Positions 25,679 to 33,607 of a stretch of DNA of 64,000 nt are shown here, piece by piece. This stretch comes from Pontibacillus chungwhensis BH030062. Lineage in GTDB: Bacteria; Bacillota; Bacilli; Bacillales; BH030062. The notes beneath the pieces were generated by a model. The model had not been told where the DNA came from. It saw only the letters and a list, made by a program, of their open reading frames with translations, and did not search any database. Position numbers and translations under genes: made by a program. Position 1 is the stretch's first letter. Each line of letters starts with the position of its first letter. The stretch covers positions 310,001 to 374,000 of the forward strand of contig NZ_AVBG01000001.1 of the NCBI RefSeq assembly GCF_000770675.1, read 5' to 3'.

Positions 25679-25724
25679 TTTAATCCTTTAGAGTAAGTAT
25701 AGTTTTTTAAGAGTCGTACATACT

Positions 25725-25748
25725 ATCCTTAACAACATGTTAAAGGAT
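25725..25748 (+). promoter_or_regulatory. Hairpin that hides a ribosome-binding site
   Basis: ATCCTTAAC pairs with GTTAAAGGAT, nine pairs with one bulged base and a 5-nt loop. The 3' arm contains the AAAGGA ribosome site of the following gene, so the folded form should block translation. Confidence 0.5.
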
Positions 25749-25755
25749 GAAATAT

Positions 25756-26160
25756 ATGTCTTCACATGACACATCAATTATTTATCGCCCTCTTGTATAC
25801 GACGGACAACTGAAAACTTATATCGGTAGTCCTAATGCATATCACACTTCTGTAGAAGCAATTATTGAAGCAATGAATTTTGCAGAGCTTTATAATGAGG
25901 ATATGTACGACGGAGCTATATTATGGGAAGATTCTGAAGTCACTAGAGGTGCTAATAACAACTTAAGAATTTTAAGTGGTACATTAAATAGCGATACTCC
26001 ACCTACATTTTTTATTGAGATTAAGCAACTATTGGATAATGGTACCATCAAGGTTTCTGAGAAATCCCGCGCTAAACCAGTAGCAAGAGAACGTAATGAG
26101 GCACTTGCTATGCGAGTTGGTGAAGAAATTGACTTAATGGACTATCCTGTGAATGAATGA
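25756..26160 (+). CDS. Conserved-looking protein of unknown function
   Basis: A 134-residue soluble acidic protein that I do not recognise. It shows no signal peptide, membrane helix or cysteine motif. Predicted order is a mixed alpha/beta start (YRPLVYDGQLKTYIG), a helical EAIIEAMNFAELY region, and a charged tail ending EEIDLMDYPVNE. An ATG three codons upstream falls inside the ribosome site (AAAGGATGA), so the second ATG was chosen. A hairpin sequesters this ribosome site. It is followed by a terminator, so it is monocistronic. Codon use looks normal for the window. Confidence 0.65.
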   Translation: MSSHDTSIIYRPLVYDGQLKTYIGSPNAYHTSVEAIIEAMNFAELYNEDMYDGAILWEDSEVTRGANNNLRILSGTLNSDTPPTFFIEIKQLLDNGTIKVSEKSRAKPVARERNEALAMRVGEEIDLMDYPVNE

Positions 26161-26190
26161 AACTGGCTCTTTTCTTGAGCTGGTTTTTAT
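26158..26190 (+). terminator. Terminator after the unknown 134-residue gene
   Basis: A 10-bp stem with two tandem G-U pairs (AAACTGGCTC) and a T-rich tail. Confidence 0.65.
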
Positions 26191-26193
26191 TTT

Positions 26194-26226
26194 GTTTATT
26201 TTTTCTGTTCGGAGTTGCTACTAAGT
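26194..26226 (+). repeat. Short dispersed repeat, copy A
   Basis: The core TTCGGAGTTGCTACTAAGT (26208-26226), with a T-rich lead-in, recurs at 27662 and 28000 in the same orientation. It is not palindromic and lies between genes. Confidence 0.6.
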
Positions 26227-26376
26227 ATAAATAGGTTTTTGTTCTTTGTATTGATATGTTAACACCCCCTTTTAACCAAATTCACTTGAAATTTATGTGG
26301 TAAAGTTAATCTCCCATGACTTATCACCCTTCTTACTCGGTCCTCCTTTAATGGATTTTACCTAAAGATCTAACCT

Positions 26377-26414
26377 AAAAAGAAAATCCACCTCATGAAA
26401 GGTGGATTTTCTTT
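26377..26414 (-). terminator. Terminator after the methyltransferase gene
   Basis: A perfect 15-bp stem (AAAGAAAATCCACCT) with a short loop overlaps the stop codon. Confidence 0.85.
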
Positions 26415-27486
26415 ATCTTGATTGGGCTACTATCCCATTGTGCACTTTAATAAAGCCATGCTGCTTGATGTCAAATCCATTCTCATATACATATAACCCC
26501 ATTTGCTCCAAAGTCATTAGTTCTCGATACGTATGGTTCATTACATCGGCCATTACATTATAATAGAGCCTTGAGCGTAATTGATTTCTCGGTGTTGTTA
26601 AAATAGCATAGCCACCCGGTTTTAAAAACTTTCGGTGCCAGTCCATAACCTCAGGCTTATAGTCATCAGGGAAATGTTCCAATAACCCTACAGATAAGAC
26701 TATATCAAATTCTTTACCAAATGGAAGGTTTCTTATGTCATTTATAATATAATCGATGATGAAATCACCTTTGTAATAGACTTTCTGTTGTCCAGTAGAT
26801 GGGTTCTCTCCTAAAAATGGGTACGTATCGGGAAACTCTTCAAAACGAGTGCTCCTACAGTACTCATCATAGTCAACCATTGTAATATGAGCTCCAGGAT
26901 ACATTGCACCTAACTGCATACCTTCGTATCCTTCTGCAGCTCCGAGGAAAAGTATTCGAGGGTTTGTTATATCTAAACCTTCAAACAATGCTCTTTTCCC
27001 CCTGGGATCCCAAACCCCATCCTGAATGCGATGAGCATAATTCCAAAGCTGTATTTTTGCCACATCTCCTAAGGCACTCTTGATTTGTTGAGGGTTAAAT
27101 GTCTTTAAGCTTTTTAAGAATTGACTTTTTTGTTCTTTCAATTCGTTCGGTACATCTTTTACAAACCATTCATGAAACGCCTTATTGAAATATTGCCAGG
27201 ATGTGAAAGGTTTCATATCTTCTCCGTAAGATTCTTCGTATTGCTTTCGATCGTTTGAATATTTCTTGACTTCTAACGGTTTCCCTACATCTTTCCAACT
27301 TAGAGAAGACCAATCTTTCACACGATCCATCTTAACGAACTTATTATATTCCCTTTCTGTAAAGTTCCTTAAATCTATGCGGTGACTAGGAAGGAGAGCC
27401 GTTTTGCCAATATGCTCTTCACGGAAGGATTTTTCACCTTCAGGAACCCAAATTGAGTTTGTTTCCACTACACCACCCCTATTCAC
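26413..27486 (-). CDS. Class I SAM-dependent methyltransferase-like protein
   Basis: A 357-residue soluble protein. The C-terminal half (about 170-357) is a Rossmann methyltransferase: motif I ILFLGAAEGYEG near residue 178, the acidic MVDYDEY end of strand 2, FDIVLSVGLLEHFPDDY and LKPGGYAILTTPR. The N-terminal 165 residues are helical and charged and I do not recognise them. Substrate is unknown. The longest start is a GTG with only a weak AGGAAA upstream. A second GTG six codons in has an AGGGGTGG nearby, so the exact start is uncertain. It is flanked on both sides by copies of a 19-bp repeat. Confidence 0.7.
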   Translation of the reverse strand: MNRGGVVETNSIWVPEGEKSFREEHIGKTALLPSHRIDLRNFTEREYNKFVKMDRVKDWSSLSWKDVGKPLEVKKYSNDRKQYEESYGEDMKPFTSWQYFNKAFHEWFVKDVPNELKEQKSQFLKSLKTFNPQQIKSALGDVAKIQLWNYAHRIQDGVWDPRGKRALFEGLDITNPRILFLGAAEGYEGMQLGAMYPGAHITMVDYDEYCRSTRFEEFPDTYPFLGENPSTGQQKVYYKGDFIIDYIINDIRNLPFGKEFDIVLSVGLLEHFPDDYKPEVMDWHRKFLKPGGYAILTTPRNQLRSRLYYNVMADVMNHTYRELMTLEQMGLYVYENGFDIKQHGFIKVHNGIVAQSR

Positions 27487-27644
27487 AGAAATTTCCTACA
27501 TTATATACGAATGTGATAACGTTTACAATTACCTTCTAGTTACTTTTTATATTTAAATAAAACCAGTCAAATCTTCATTATCATATAGAGTAAAAAAGTC
27601 AGCTCTATTGCTATCTATTTAGTTGAAATTTATAATGTTTTTTT

Positions 27645-27680
27645 GATTTAATTGTTTTCTGCTCGGAGTTACTACTAAGT
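27645..27680 (+). repeat. Short dispersed repeat, copy B
   Basis: CTCGGAGTTACTACTAAGT (27662-27680) differs from the other copies at two positions. The upstream TTTAATTG stretch is also shared with copy C. Confidence 0.6.
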
Positions 27681-27770
27681 TTAAGCTAGAACTAGACTTT
27701 GCGATTCCTCTTGCTTCGCGCAGATCGTATGGTATTGAAGACAGCATTAGAATCTTTTTTGTTCTTATAC

Positions 27771-27813
27771 AAAAACAAGCCCGCTGCCTTATATTTTAAG
27801 ACAGAGGGCTTGT
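27771..27813 (-). terminator. Minus-strand terminator-like hairpin
   Basis: ACAAGCCC / GGGCTTGT arms with further inner pairing are followed by TTTTTG on the minus strand. The nearest upstream gene on that strand ends about 250 bp away. Confidence 0.6.
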
Positions 27814-27978
27814 TAGTAGGTTTTACAATCATCCAGGGATTTAGCACTTAAGAGATTCGTCTTTTTATATGTTATGGTTGCTTTTCTACGCTACTTTTTT
27901 TCGAAAGCAGAACACCCTAGTCCCAACTTAATTCAATGAGATACATTAATTTGAATAGGTTGTTCCCTTTTTTACGAT

Positions 27979-28018
27979 GTTTAATTGATTTTTATACTAT
28001 TCGGAGTTGCTACTAAGT
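27979..28018 (+). repeat. Short dispersed repeat, copy C
   Basis: TTCGGAGTTGCTACTAAGT (28000-28018) is identical to copy A in the core and shares the TTTAATTG lead-in with copy B. Confidence 0.6.
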
Positions 28019-28059
28019 TCTAATCAAAATATAACATCATATTTGTTTACATAATGTAT

Positions 28060-28932
28060 TTATGGTTTACTTATGATTTTAGTTTGTTTTTCAAATGCCG
28101 TTTTAATCCAATTTAATACTTCATAAACGTTCGACTCTTCAGATATTATAGAATTGTGATTGTGCCCTTTTTGCAATTTATATGGATGGTCCGTCCGCCC
28201 TTTCCACCATTCAGCAAGTTTTGTAGCATTCGTTACTTCATCTTCATCTCCAATCATCATAAATAAAGGAATTTGTGATCTATACAATGTATTTAACATT
28301 TTCACCTCAGGAATACGTGAAATCAATAAACGAAAGCTTAAGTGTAGCAGATTATTTTCGTGGAAATCATCTGGAACCTTTAAGACTTTACTTTTATTAA
28401 AAATTTGTACCTTAAATTGGTGAAGTGTGTACAGTAATATCGATTTAAATAATTTTACTTCATAAATATTATTAAGTTCTTTATTAGAGGAATTTTGGAA
28501 GTTGTAGACTGGCAATCTAGGATGAAAAAATGGAGAAAGAAAAATGAAACCTTTACTTAATTTTGAAACCGTCTCTTTTTTGAGCACTCTCAATAAGTTC
28601 CCACACCCCATAGAATGGCCACACCAATAAACGTTTTGAAGGTCTATTGACTGTAAATACAAACATAAGTCCTCTAAGTCATCATCGTATTGACCCTTGT
28701 ATTGTAAATCACCTCTAATAAGTGCAGGGTGATATCCCCTTAATATTGGGATAATCACGTTTGCTTCCTTTTTTGCTTTAGAAGCGAACTGTCTGATATG
28801 GTGCAATTCAGCAGTAATTCCATGAATAAATATAATGGTAGGCTTGCTTTTGGCAGCACCTTCGCTATAAAAATAATATTGTAGATGCGCATGATCTCTG
28901 GCTTTAAATGTACATACTTTTACTTCTCCCAT
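28060..28932 (-). CDS. Alpha/beta hydrolase (lysophospholipase/esterase-like)
   Basis: A 290-residue alpha/beta hydrolase. The oxyanion segment IIFIHGIT, the nucleophile elbow GHSMG (serine near residue 118), an acid in MMIGDEDEV and the base in KGHNHNS complete a catalytic triad. No signal peptide is seen. The gene is richer in A+T than its neighbours and lies beside the repeat-rich gap, so it may have been acquired, but this is only an impression. The ATG was chosen over an upstream in-frame GTG that lacks a ribosome site. Substrate is unknown. Confidence 0.8.
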   Translation of the reverse strand: MGEVKVCTFKARDHAHLQYYFYSEGAAKSKPTIIFIHGITAELHHIRQFASKAKKEANVIIPILRGYHPALIRGDLQYKGQYDDDLEDLCLYLQSIDLQNVYWCGHSMGCGNLLRVLKKETVSKLSKGFIFLSPFFHPRLPVYNFQNSSNKELNNIYEVKLFKSILLYTLHQFKVQIFNKSKVLKVPDDFHENNLLHLSFRLLISRIPEVKMLNTLYRSQIPLFMMIGDEDEVTNATKLAEWWKGRTDHPYKLQKGHNHNSIISEESNVYEVLNWIKTAFEKQTKIISKP

Positions 28933-29132
28933 AATGCACCTCACTCTGACCTATGTAAGATTAGAAACATGTATATCCTCCCCTACTTTTTAAAATATAA
29001 ACAAACATTAACACGGAATGTACGATAATATTATTATGTAAACAAAAGTGACAAATATTAGCAAGATGAAATATGATTAGTTCTTTATCGTTTATATAAA
29101 CTAAGGATAACTATGATAAAGGTGGGATAGAT

Positions 29133-29393
29133 ATGGATATGATTGATCCTAAGGAGATTAAGTCTGGAGATGAGGTATTTGTGCTCTACCGAAACCCTCA
29201 CACACCTACAGTAATGAATATAAAACAAGCGGAAATTGTACCTCATCCCCATAACCCTGAGCAGAGTGCACTCTTCCTTCATGAGACCTACCACCTCATT
29301 GAAGAAAATGATGCCCTCTTCTCTACTGAGGAAGCTGCACAGGCAGCTTATGACGAAATATATGGAGACTACCCTTCTGACGAATACATGTAA
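29133..29393 (+). CDS. splA: SplA-like transcriptional regulator
   Basis: An 86-residue protein with the core GDEVFVLYRNPHTPTVMNIK and ALFLHETYHLIEENDALFST, which I recognise as the SplA family. In B. subtilis SplA represses the spore photoproduct lyase operon splAB. Here no splB follows, and the next gene is acylphosphatase, so the regulator is an orphan in this window. A good AAAGGTGGG ribosome site precedes the ATG. The assignment rests on remembered family sequence, so treat the regulatory role as inferred. Confidence 0.7.
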   Translation: MDMIDPKEIKSGDEVFVLYRNPHTPTVMNIKQAEIVPHPHNPEQSALFLHETYHLIEENDALFSTEEAAQAAYDEIYGDYPSDEYM

Positions 29394-29466
29394 TGCGCCT
29401 TCCTAGTTTAATTCACCTCATAAACGGTAATGGGTCTACGTATCTAACTAGACGTGAGGTGATAAG

Positions 29467-29739
29467 ATGAAACGTATTCATATGATTGTAAGTGGTCGTG
29501 TTCAAGGAGTTGGGTTTCGGTTCTCTGCCCAACAAAAAGCACAAGAATGTAACGTAGTTGGCTGGGTAAAAAATAAATCAGATGGGACCGTAGAAATTGA
29601 AGCGCAGGGTGAAAATGATCGCATTCAATCTTACTCTGAAGCCATTAAACACGGGCCAAGCCCATATGCGAAAGTATCGGATATTACAATTGAAGAATTA
29701 GAGCCAACAAATAAATTCCAAACTTTTGAAATTCGCTAA
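29467..29739 (+). CDS. acyP: Acylphosphatase
   Basis: A 90-residue enzyme of the usual length. The phosphate-binding loop and catalytic arginine are in SGRVQGVGFRFS, and the catalytic asparagine is in GWVKNKSDGTVEIEAQG. It hydrolyses carboxyl-phosphate bonds such as in acetyl phosphate and carbamoyl phosphate. It follows the splA-like gene by 73 bp and ends at a strong bidirectional terminator. Ribosome site GAGGTGAT lies just before the ATG. Confidence 0.93.
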   Translation: MKRIHMIVSGRVQGVGFRFSAQQKAQECNVVGWVKNKSDGTVEIEAQGENDRIQSYSEAIKHGPSPYAKVSDITIEELEPTNKFQTFEIR

Positions 29740-29740
29740 T

Positions 29741-29779
29741 ATAAATGCTGTCCTCACCAAGAGGACAGCATTTACTTTT
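29741..29779 (+). terminator. Bidirectional terminator after acyP
   Basis: A perfect 12-bp AAATGCTGTCCT stem lies between convergent acyP and the SDR gene, with U-rich flanks on both strands. Confidence 0.85.
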
Positions 29780-29780
29780 C

Positions 29781-30530
29781 TTATTTACTTTCTTTTTGCA
29801 TTGGACGAACAATAACTTCGTTTACATTCACATAGCTTGGCTGTGAGACTGCGTATACTACAGAACGTGCTATATCTTCAGCTTCTAGAGTGATACGACC
29901 TTTTCGATCTGAGAACATCTCAAGCACTTCTTCGTCTGTTATATGTTCAGGAAGTTCTGTTGATACAGCTCCCGGGGATATGTTCGTTACCCGCACGCCT
30001 GTTTTAGAAAGTTCTTTTTCCATCCCTTGTGAGAGGGCTTTAACAGCGTATTTCGTCGCACTATAAACCGTACTAGACGGAAACACTTCGTGACCTGCTA
30101 CAGAAGATACATTAATGATATGACCACTCTCTTGTTCCAACATTGTTGGTAGTGTGGCATGGATGCCGAAAAGGACACCTTTAATATTTACATCAATCAT
30201 TTTCTCCCATTCATCAACTTTATCATTTTTTAAGAATGAGAGAAGCATAACACCTGCATTATTAATGAAGTAATCTACAGATTTAAACTCTTCTTTAGTC
30301 TCTTTCACAAGTCGTTCCATGTCCTCTTGCTTCGTCACGTCTGTTTGAACCACTTTCACCTGAATGTTATGTTCTGTTTTCAATGAATCAGCTAGCTTGT
30401 GTAAACGCTCTTCGCGTCTTGCTGCTAGTACTACGTTGGTCCCTTCAGCTGCGAAATGTTGAGCTATTGATTCACCAATACCACTACTAGCACCGGTAAT
30501 AACTGCTGTTTTTCCTTTTAAATGTGACAC
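29781..30530 (-). CDS. Short-chain dehydrogenase/reductase (SDR)
   Basis: A 249-residue classical SDR. The cofactor motif TGASSGIG is near residue 12, NNAG near 90, the catalytic serine is in NVSSVAGHE, and YSATK holds Tyr and Lys. The AARREER segment suggests NADP(H) preference. It resembles YdfG-like 3-hydroxy acid or serine dehydrogenases, but the substrate is not certain. A GTG start was chosen, with AGGAGGA 6-7 nt before it. Longer in-frame starts would bury that site. It is divergent from yfkAB. Confidence 0.87.
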   Translation of the reverse strand: MSHLKGKTAVITGASSGIGESIAQHFAAEGTNVVLAARREERLHKLADSLKTEHNIQVKVVQTDVTKQEDMERLVKETKEEFKSVDYFINNAGVMLLSFLKNDKVDEWEKMIDVNIKGVLFGIHATLPTMLEQESGHIINVSSVAGHEVFPSSTVYSATKYAVKALSQGMEKELSKTGVRVTNISPGAVSTELPEHITDEEVLEMFSDRKGRITLEAEDIARSVVYAVSQPSYVNVNEVIVRPMQKESK

Positions 30531-30808
30531 ATGTTGTCCTCCTCTTTTAATCATTTACTTAATCACATTACCCTTTTGTGCAATAATGTATTCCCTTCAT
30601 AACTCATAACAGCACATCGTTTGTCTCTAGTTCTTTTAAACAAGACATTTTTAAGGTGTAATGATGACTGACCTAGGTCGTAACAAAAAATATCTTCTTT
30701 CTAACAGAAAGGTCAAACAATGAAGATGATTATGGTTCTTTTTATGATTCTTAAGTGATAAACTAGTGAATAGTGTGTTTAATTTTAAAAAGAAAGGGAG
30801 TTTCATAT

Positions 30809-31930
30809 ATGGAAGACATGAAGCTCAAACCCATTACTCCCCATAATGATCCATGGGAAGCGTATATGGATGTAACAGAACATGGAGAAATGGTTCTCTC
30901 AAACGTCGAATTTACAACGACACATCTTTGTAATATGCGATGTGACCACTGCGCAGTGGGATACACGCTTCAAAATAAAGATCCTGATGCACTACCGTTT
31001 GACTTATTAAAAAAACGTTTAGATGAGATTCCTCATCTACGAGCGCTTAGTATTACAGGTGGAGAACCTGTGTTAAGTAAAAAGTCTGTGGAACAATATG
31101 TAGTTCCGCTTCTGAAATATGCACATGAACGTGGTGCCAGAACGCAAATTAATTCTAATTTAACGCTGCCCTATGAGCGGTATAAGCCTATTATCCCTTA
31201 TCTTGACGTTTTACATATATCTCATAATTGGGGTACTGTAGAAGAGTTTGTTACGACTGGGTTTGCCAGAATGGACAAGAAACCATCTGAGGAAATTAGA
31301 AAAGGTTATTTCGATCGCATGGTTGAAAACTCTCAAAAACTATCGGCTGAAGGTGTTATGGTATCCGCTGAAACCATGCTGAACAAACGGACGTATCCAT
31401 ACTTAGAACAAATTCATGACCACATTATTGAAATGGGCTGTGCGAGGCATGAAGTTCATCCTATGTACCCAGTTGATTTCGCAAGTGGACTTGAAACTTT
31501 GTCTTTAGATGAAATGCGAAATGGGATTAACCGATTATTAAACCACCGATCAGAGGACATGTGGATGTTATTTGGAACCCTTCCATTTTACCCGTGCAGT
31601 ACTTCAAAAGAAGATTTAGAATTACAAAAGCGCTTATTTAATGAGAAAAATGTAACGGTTCGAAATGACCCGGATGGACGTTCTCGATTAAATATCAATA
31701 TTTTTAGCGGCGAAATAATAGTAACAGACTTTGCAGATGAACCACCACTTGGGAATATTCAAAACACCTCTCTCCCATTAGCCTATAAACGCTATAAGGA
31801 AAGTGCATTAGCGCAAAGCTTAAACTGCCACTGCCCTGCTGCAGCTTGTTTAGGTCCGAATGTACTTGTAAAGAATACGTATTATAAAGATGTTGATTTT
31901 AAAAAGAGAGAAGCACAGATCACACGTTAA
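30809..31930 (+). CDS. yfkAB: Radical SAM/CxCxxxxC protein YfkAB
   Basis: A 373-residue radical SAM protein. The iron-sulfur motif is CNMRCDHC (CxxxCxxC, about residue 43), followed by SITGGEP. The C-terminal CHCPAAACLG gives the family's CxCxxxxC motif. It corresponds to the fused YfkA-YfkB protein known in Bacillus, whose reaction is unknown. The ATG follows AAAGGGAG, and an in-frame start twelve codons earlier has no ribosome site. It is probably monocistronic and ends at a good terminator. Confidence 0.9.
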   Translation: MEDMKLKPITPHNDPWEAYMDVTEHGEMVLSNVEFTTTHLCNMRCDHCAVGYTLQNKDPDALPFDLLKKRLDEIPHLRALSITGGEPVLSKKSVEQYVVPLLKYAHERGARTQINSNLTLPYERYKPIIPYLDVLHISHNWGTVEEFVTTGFARMDKKPSEEIRKGYFDRMVENSQKLSAEGVMVSAETMLNKRTYPYLEQIHDHIIEMGCARHEVHPMYPVDFASGLETLSLDEMRNGINRLLNHRSEDMWMLFGTLPFYPCSTSKEDLELQKRLFNEKNVTVRNDPDGRSRLNINIFSGEIIVTDFADEPPLGNIQNTSLPLAYKRYKESALAQSLNCHCPAAACLGPNVLVKNTYYKDVDFKKREAQITR

Positions 31931-31934
31931 CATC

Positions 31935-31973
31935 TAAAAGACCGCTAAGAAATTCTCTTAGCGGTCTTTCTTT
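31935..31973 (+). terminator. Terminator after yfkAB
   Basis: A perfect 14-bp stem (AAAGACCGCTAAGA) and a T-rich tail. It may also serve the convergent LLM gene. Confidence 0.85.
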
Positions 31974-32012
31974 AATGCAATCCTGCTTAACTAATCTTAA
32001 TAAATGATGCAA

Positions 32013-32975
32013 TTACTTATGATCGTGATGAGGTGGAAAATAAGGGATAACCTCTTCGCCAAGTTCCTTCATAACTTCTTCTGCTGGCCTAGTGCTGTCT
32101 TCTAGAGAAAGGAGAACATGGTTCACTCCGATCGCTTCATATTCCTTTAACCATTTTACAAGCGCTCGACTCCCCACTCGATATCCTAGAGCGATTTTTT
32201 CAGGCTGTTGATCTTTGTCCTCAGCAAGATCGAAGACAACAGGTTGGAAGAAAGGCTTAAATGTTTCTGCTTCAAAACTCGCAACCTTTTGTCTGTATTC
32301 ATCTATAAGCCCCTTTTGTGCATCAACCGATTGAGGATAAAACATCCAACCATCACCATGTTTGGCTACATATTCTAAAGTCTGCTGTGCGTATCCAGTC
32401 ATAAACATAGGTATTTTACTCGTTGGCTTTGGTACAAGTGTAACGTTCTCCATTTTACCAAGGGGTGTTTCAGTATTTGAATAATCCGTATACAACAAAT
32501 GCTGTACATAATCAAAAGCTTCTCTAAACAAACGCCCTCTTTCCATGATAGGAACGTTCATCGCTTCGAAATCCCTGCGACGATCTCCAGAAGAAAGTCC
32601 AATCATTAATCGTTCAGGTATTAAATTCTCGATACTAGCTATTTCTTTAGCGAATCGAGCTGGATGTCGTAACGCCAATACCGAAGCTGCTGTCCCCAAA
32701 TTGATTCGCTTAGTATGAGCACCCATATAAGTAAGATAAATGAAGCTATCTAATATTTGACCTGTAGCTGGGTCGTCAAAGGTAGGGTCTTCTAGTAATA
32801 CATCCTGGAACCATATCGAACTAAACCCCAGCTTTTCTGCAAGTTGAACTCTTTCAACCTGGTGATCTAAAGTTGGCTTCTCTTTTCCGTGATTTTCAAT
32901 TGGCATGTTAAGACCAATCGTTAAATGATTCGGTTTAATCATACGACTAAAACCATAATGACTTTGCCAATTCAT
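32013..32975 (-). CDS. LLM-class (luciferase-like) flavin oxidoreductase
   Basis: A 320-residue flavin-dependent monooxygenase-like TIM barrel. The start NHLTIGLNMPIENHG, the WFQDVLLEDPTF segment, LGTAASVLALRHPARFAKE and the IGLSSGDRR loop match the luciferase-type BA3436 family. Substrate is unknown. It ends in a His-rich tail (PPHHDHK). It is divergent from a HxlR-type regulator, the classic arrangement for a gene controlled by its neighbour, and a dyad in the shared gap may be the operator. Confidence 0.85.
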   Translation of the reverse strand: MNWQSHYGFSRMIKPNHLTIGLNMPIENHGKEKPTLDHQVERVQLAEKLGFSSIWFQDVLLEDPTFDDPATGQILDSFIYLTYMGAHTKRINLGTAASVLALRHPARFAKEIASIENLIPERLMIGLSSGDRRRDFEAMNVPIMERGRLFREAFDYVQHLLYTDYSNTETPLGKMENVTLVPKPTSKIPMFMTGYAQQTLEYVAKHGDGWMFYPQSVDAQKGLIDEYRQKVASFEAETFKPFFQPVVFDLAEDKDQQPEKIALGYRVGSRALVKWLKEYEAIGVNHVLLSLEDSTRPAEEVMKELGEEVIPYFPPHHDHK

Positions 32976-32993
32976 AATAATATCCTCTCTAAT

Positions 32994-33009
32994 TTACCTA
33001 GTTAAGTAA
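32994..33009. promoter_or_regulatory. Candidate HxlR operator dyad
   Basis: A 16-bp imperfect palindrome (TTAC..AGTT..GTAA, 12 of 16 symmetric) lies just before the LLM gene start, within the gap shared with the hxlR-like gene. Confidence 0.35.
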
Positions 33010-33165
33010 AGATTATGTAACATATAGAAGTATGATAGAAGGGGGGTTATTTTTCAAAATATCAGCTTAAGATTTGTACATATTGCACATTGCTTGGCAA
33101 AAAACTACTAATAGCGCTATAATTTTATGGTAGTAGCAAGTTTTCCTGCTGTTAGGAGGATTCCC

Positions 33166-33513
33166 GTGAAACAATATAATATTCCGGTAGAAGCAACATT
33201 AGATGTCATTGGTGGGAAATGGAAGGTAGTGATCCTTTGTCATCTTATTGATAATGGCACAAAACGAACAGGTGAGTTAAAAAGACTAATTCCTGAAATC
33301 ACCCAAAAAATGCTAACCCAACAATTAAGAGAGCTTGAAGATGATGGCATCATTGAAAGAAGAGTCTATAATCAAGTTCCACCTAAAGTAGAATACTCTT
33401 TGACTGAATATGGATGGAGCTTAGAAAAGATTTTAACCTCTCTATGCACTTGGGGAGAAGAACACATCGCACAAACAGGTGATGGATTAAAAAAAGACCC
33501 TATTGAATCTTAG
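33166..33513 (+). CDS. HxlR family transcriptional regulator
   Basis: A 115-residue winged-helix regulator. ATLDVIGGKWKVVILCHL, the recognition region RTGELKRLIPEITQKMLTQQ and the wing ELEDDGIIERRVYNQVPPKVEY are canonical for HxlR/DUF24. A cysteine occurs early in helix 1 (ILCHL), but it is not at the N-terminal redox position used by YodB/HypR. GTG is the start because AGGAGG lies 6 nt upstream. It probably controls the divergent LLM oxidoreductase. Confidence 0.88.
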   Translation: MKQYNIPVEATLDVIGGKWKVVILCHLIDNGTKRTGELKRLIPEITQKMLTQQLRELEDDGIIERRVYNQVPPKVEYSLTEYGWSLEKILTSLCTWGEEHIAQTGDGLKKDPIES

Positions 33514-33565
33514 AAAAGACTCTAATTTAATTGGTCATGCTTGTAATGAATAAATAATTGTGAAA

Positions 33566-33604
33566 CAAAAGGACCAAAATCTAAAAAGATTTTGGTCCTT
33601 TTTC
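33566..33604 (-). terminator. Bidirectional terminator, hxlR-like gene and amidohydrolase
   Basis: A perfect 15-bp stem (AAAGGACCAAAATCT) with T-runs on both strands. Confidence 0.9.
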
Positions 33605-33607
33605 ATA

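Larger units (their letters stand above)
27487..28059. other. 573-bp gene-free stretch
   Basis: Between the methyltransferase and the alpha/beta hydrolase genes (both minus strand) I see no credible gene. It holds two copies of the 19-bp repeat and one minus-strand terminator-like hairpin. The sequence could contain remnants of a decayed gene, but no frame gave a recognisable protein. Confidence 0.6.

Noticed and set aside
27690-27770. Possible transposase remnant in the gene-free stretch
   Set aside because: A short minus-strand translation looked vaguely like a transposase C-terminus, but the similarity was too weak to support.
30670-30679. Perfect 10-bp palindrome GACCTAGGTC between the SDR gene and yfkAB
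   Set aside because: It is short and isolated, with no promoter overlap that I could establish.
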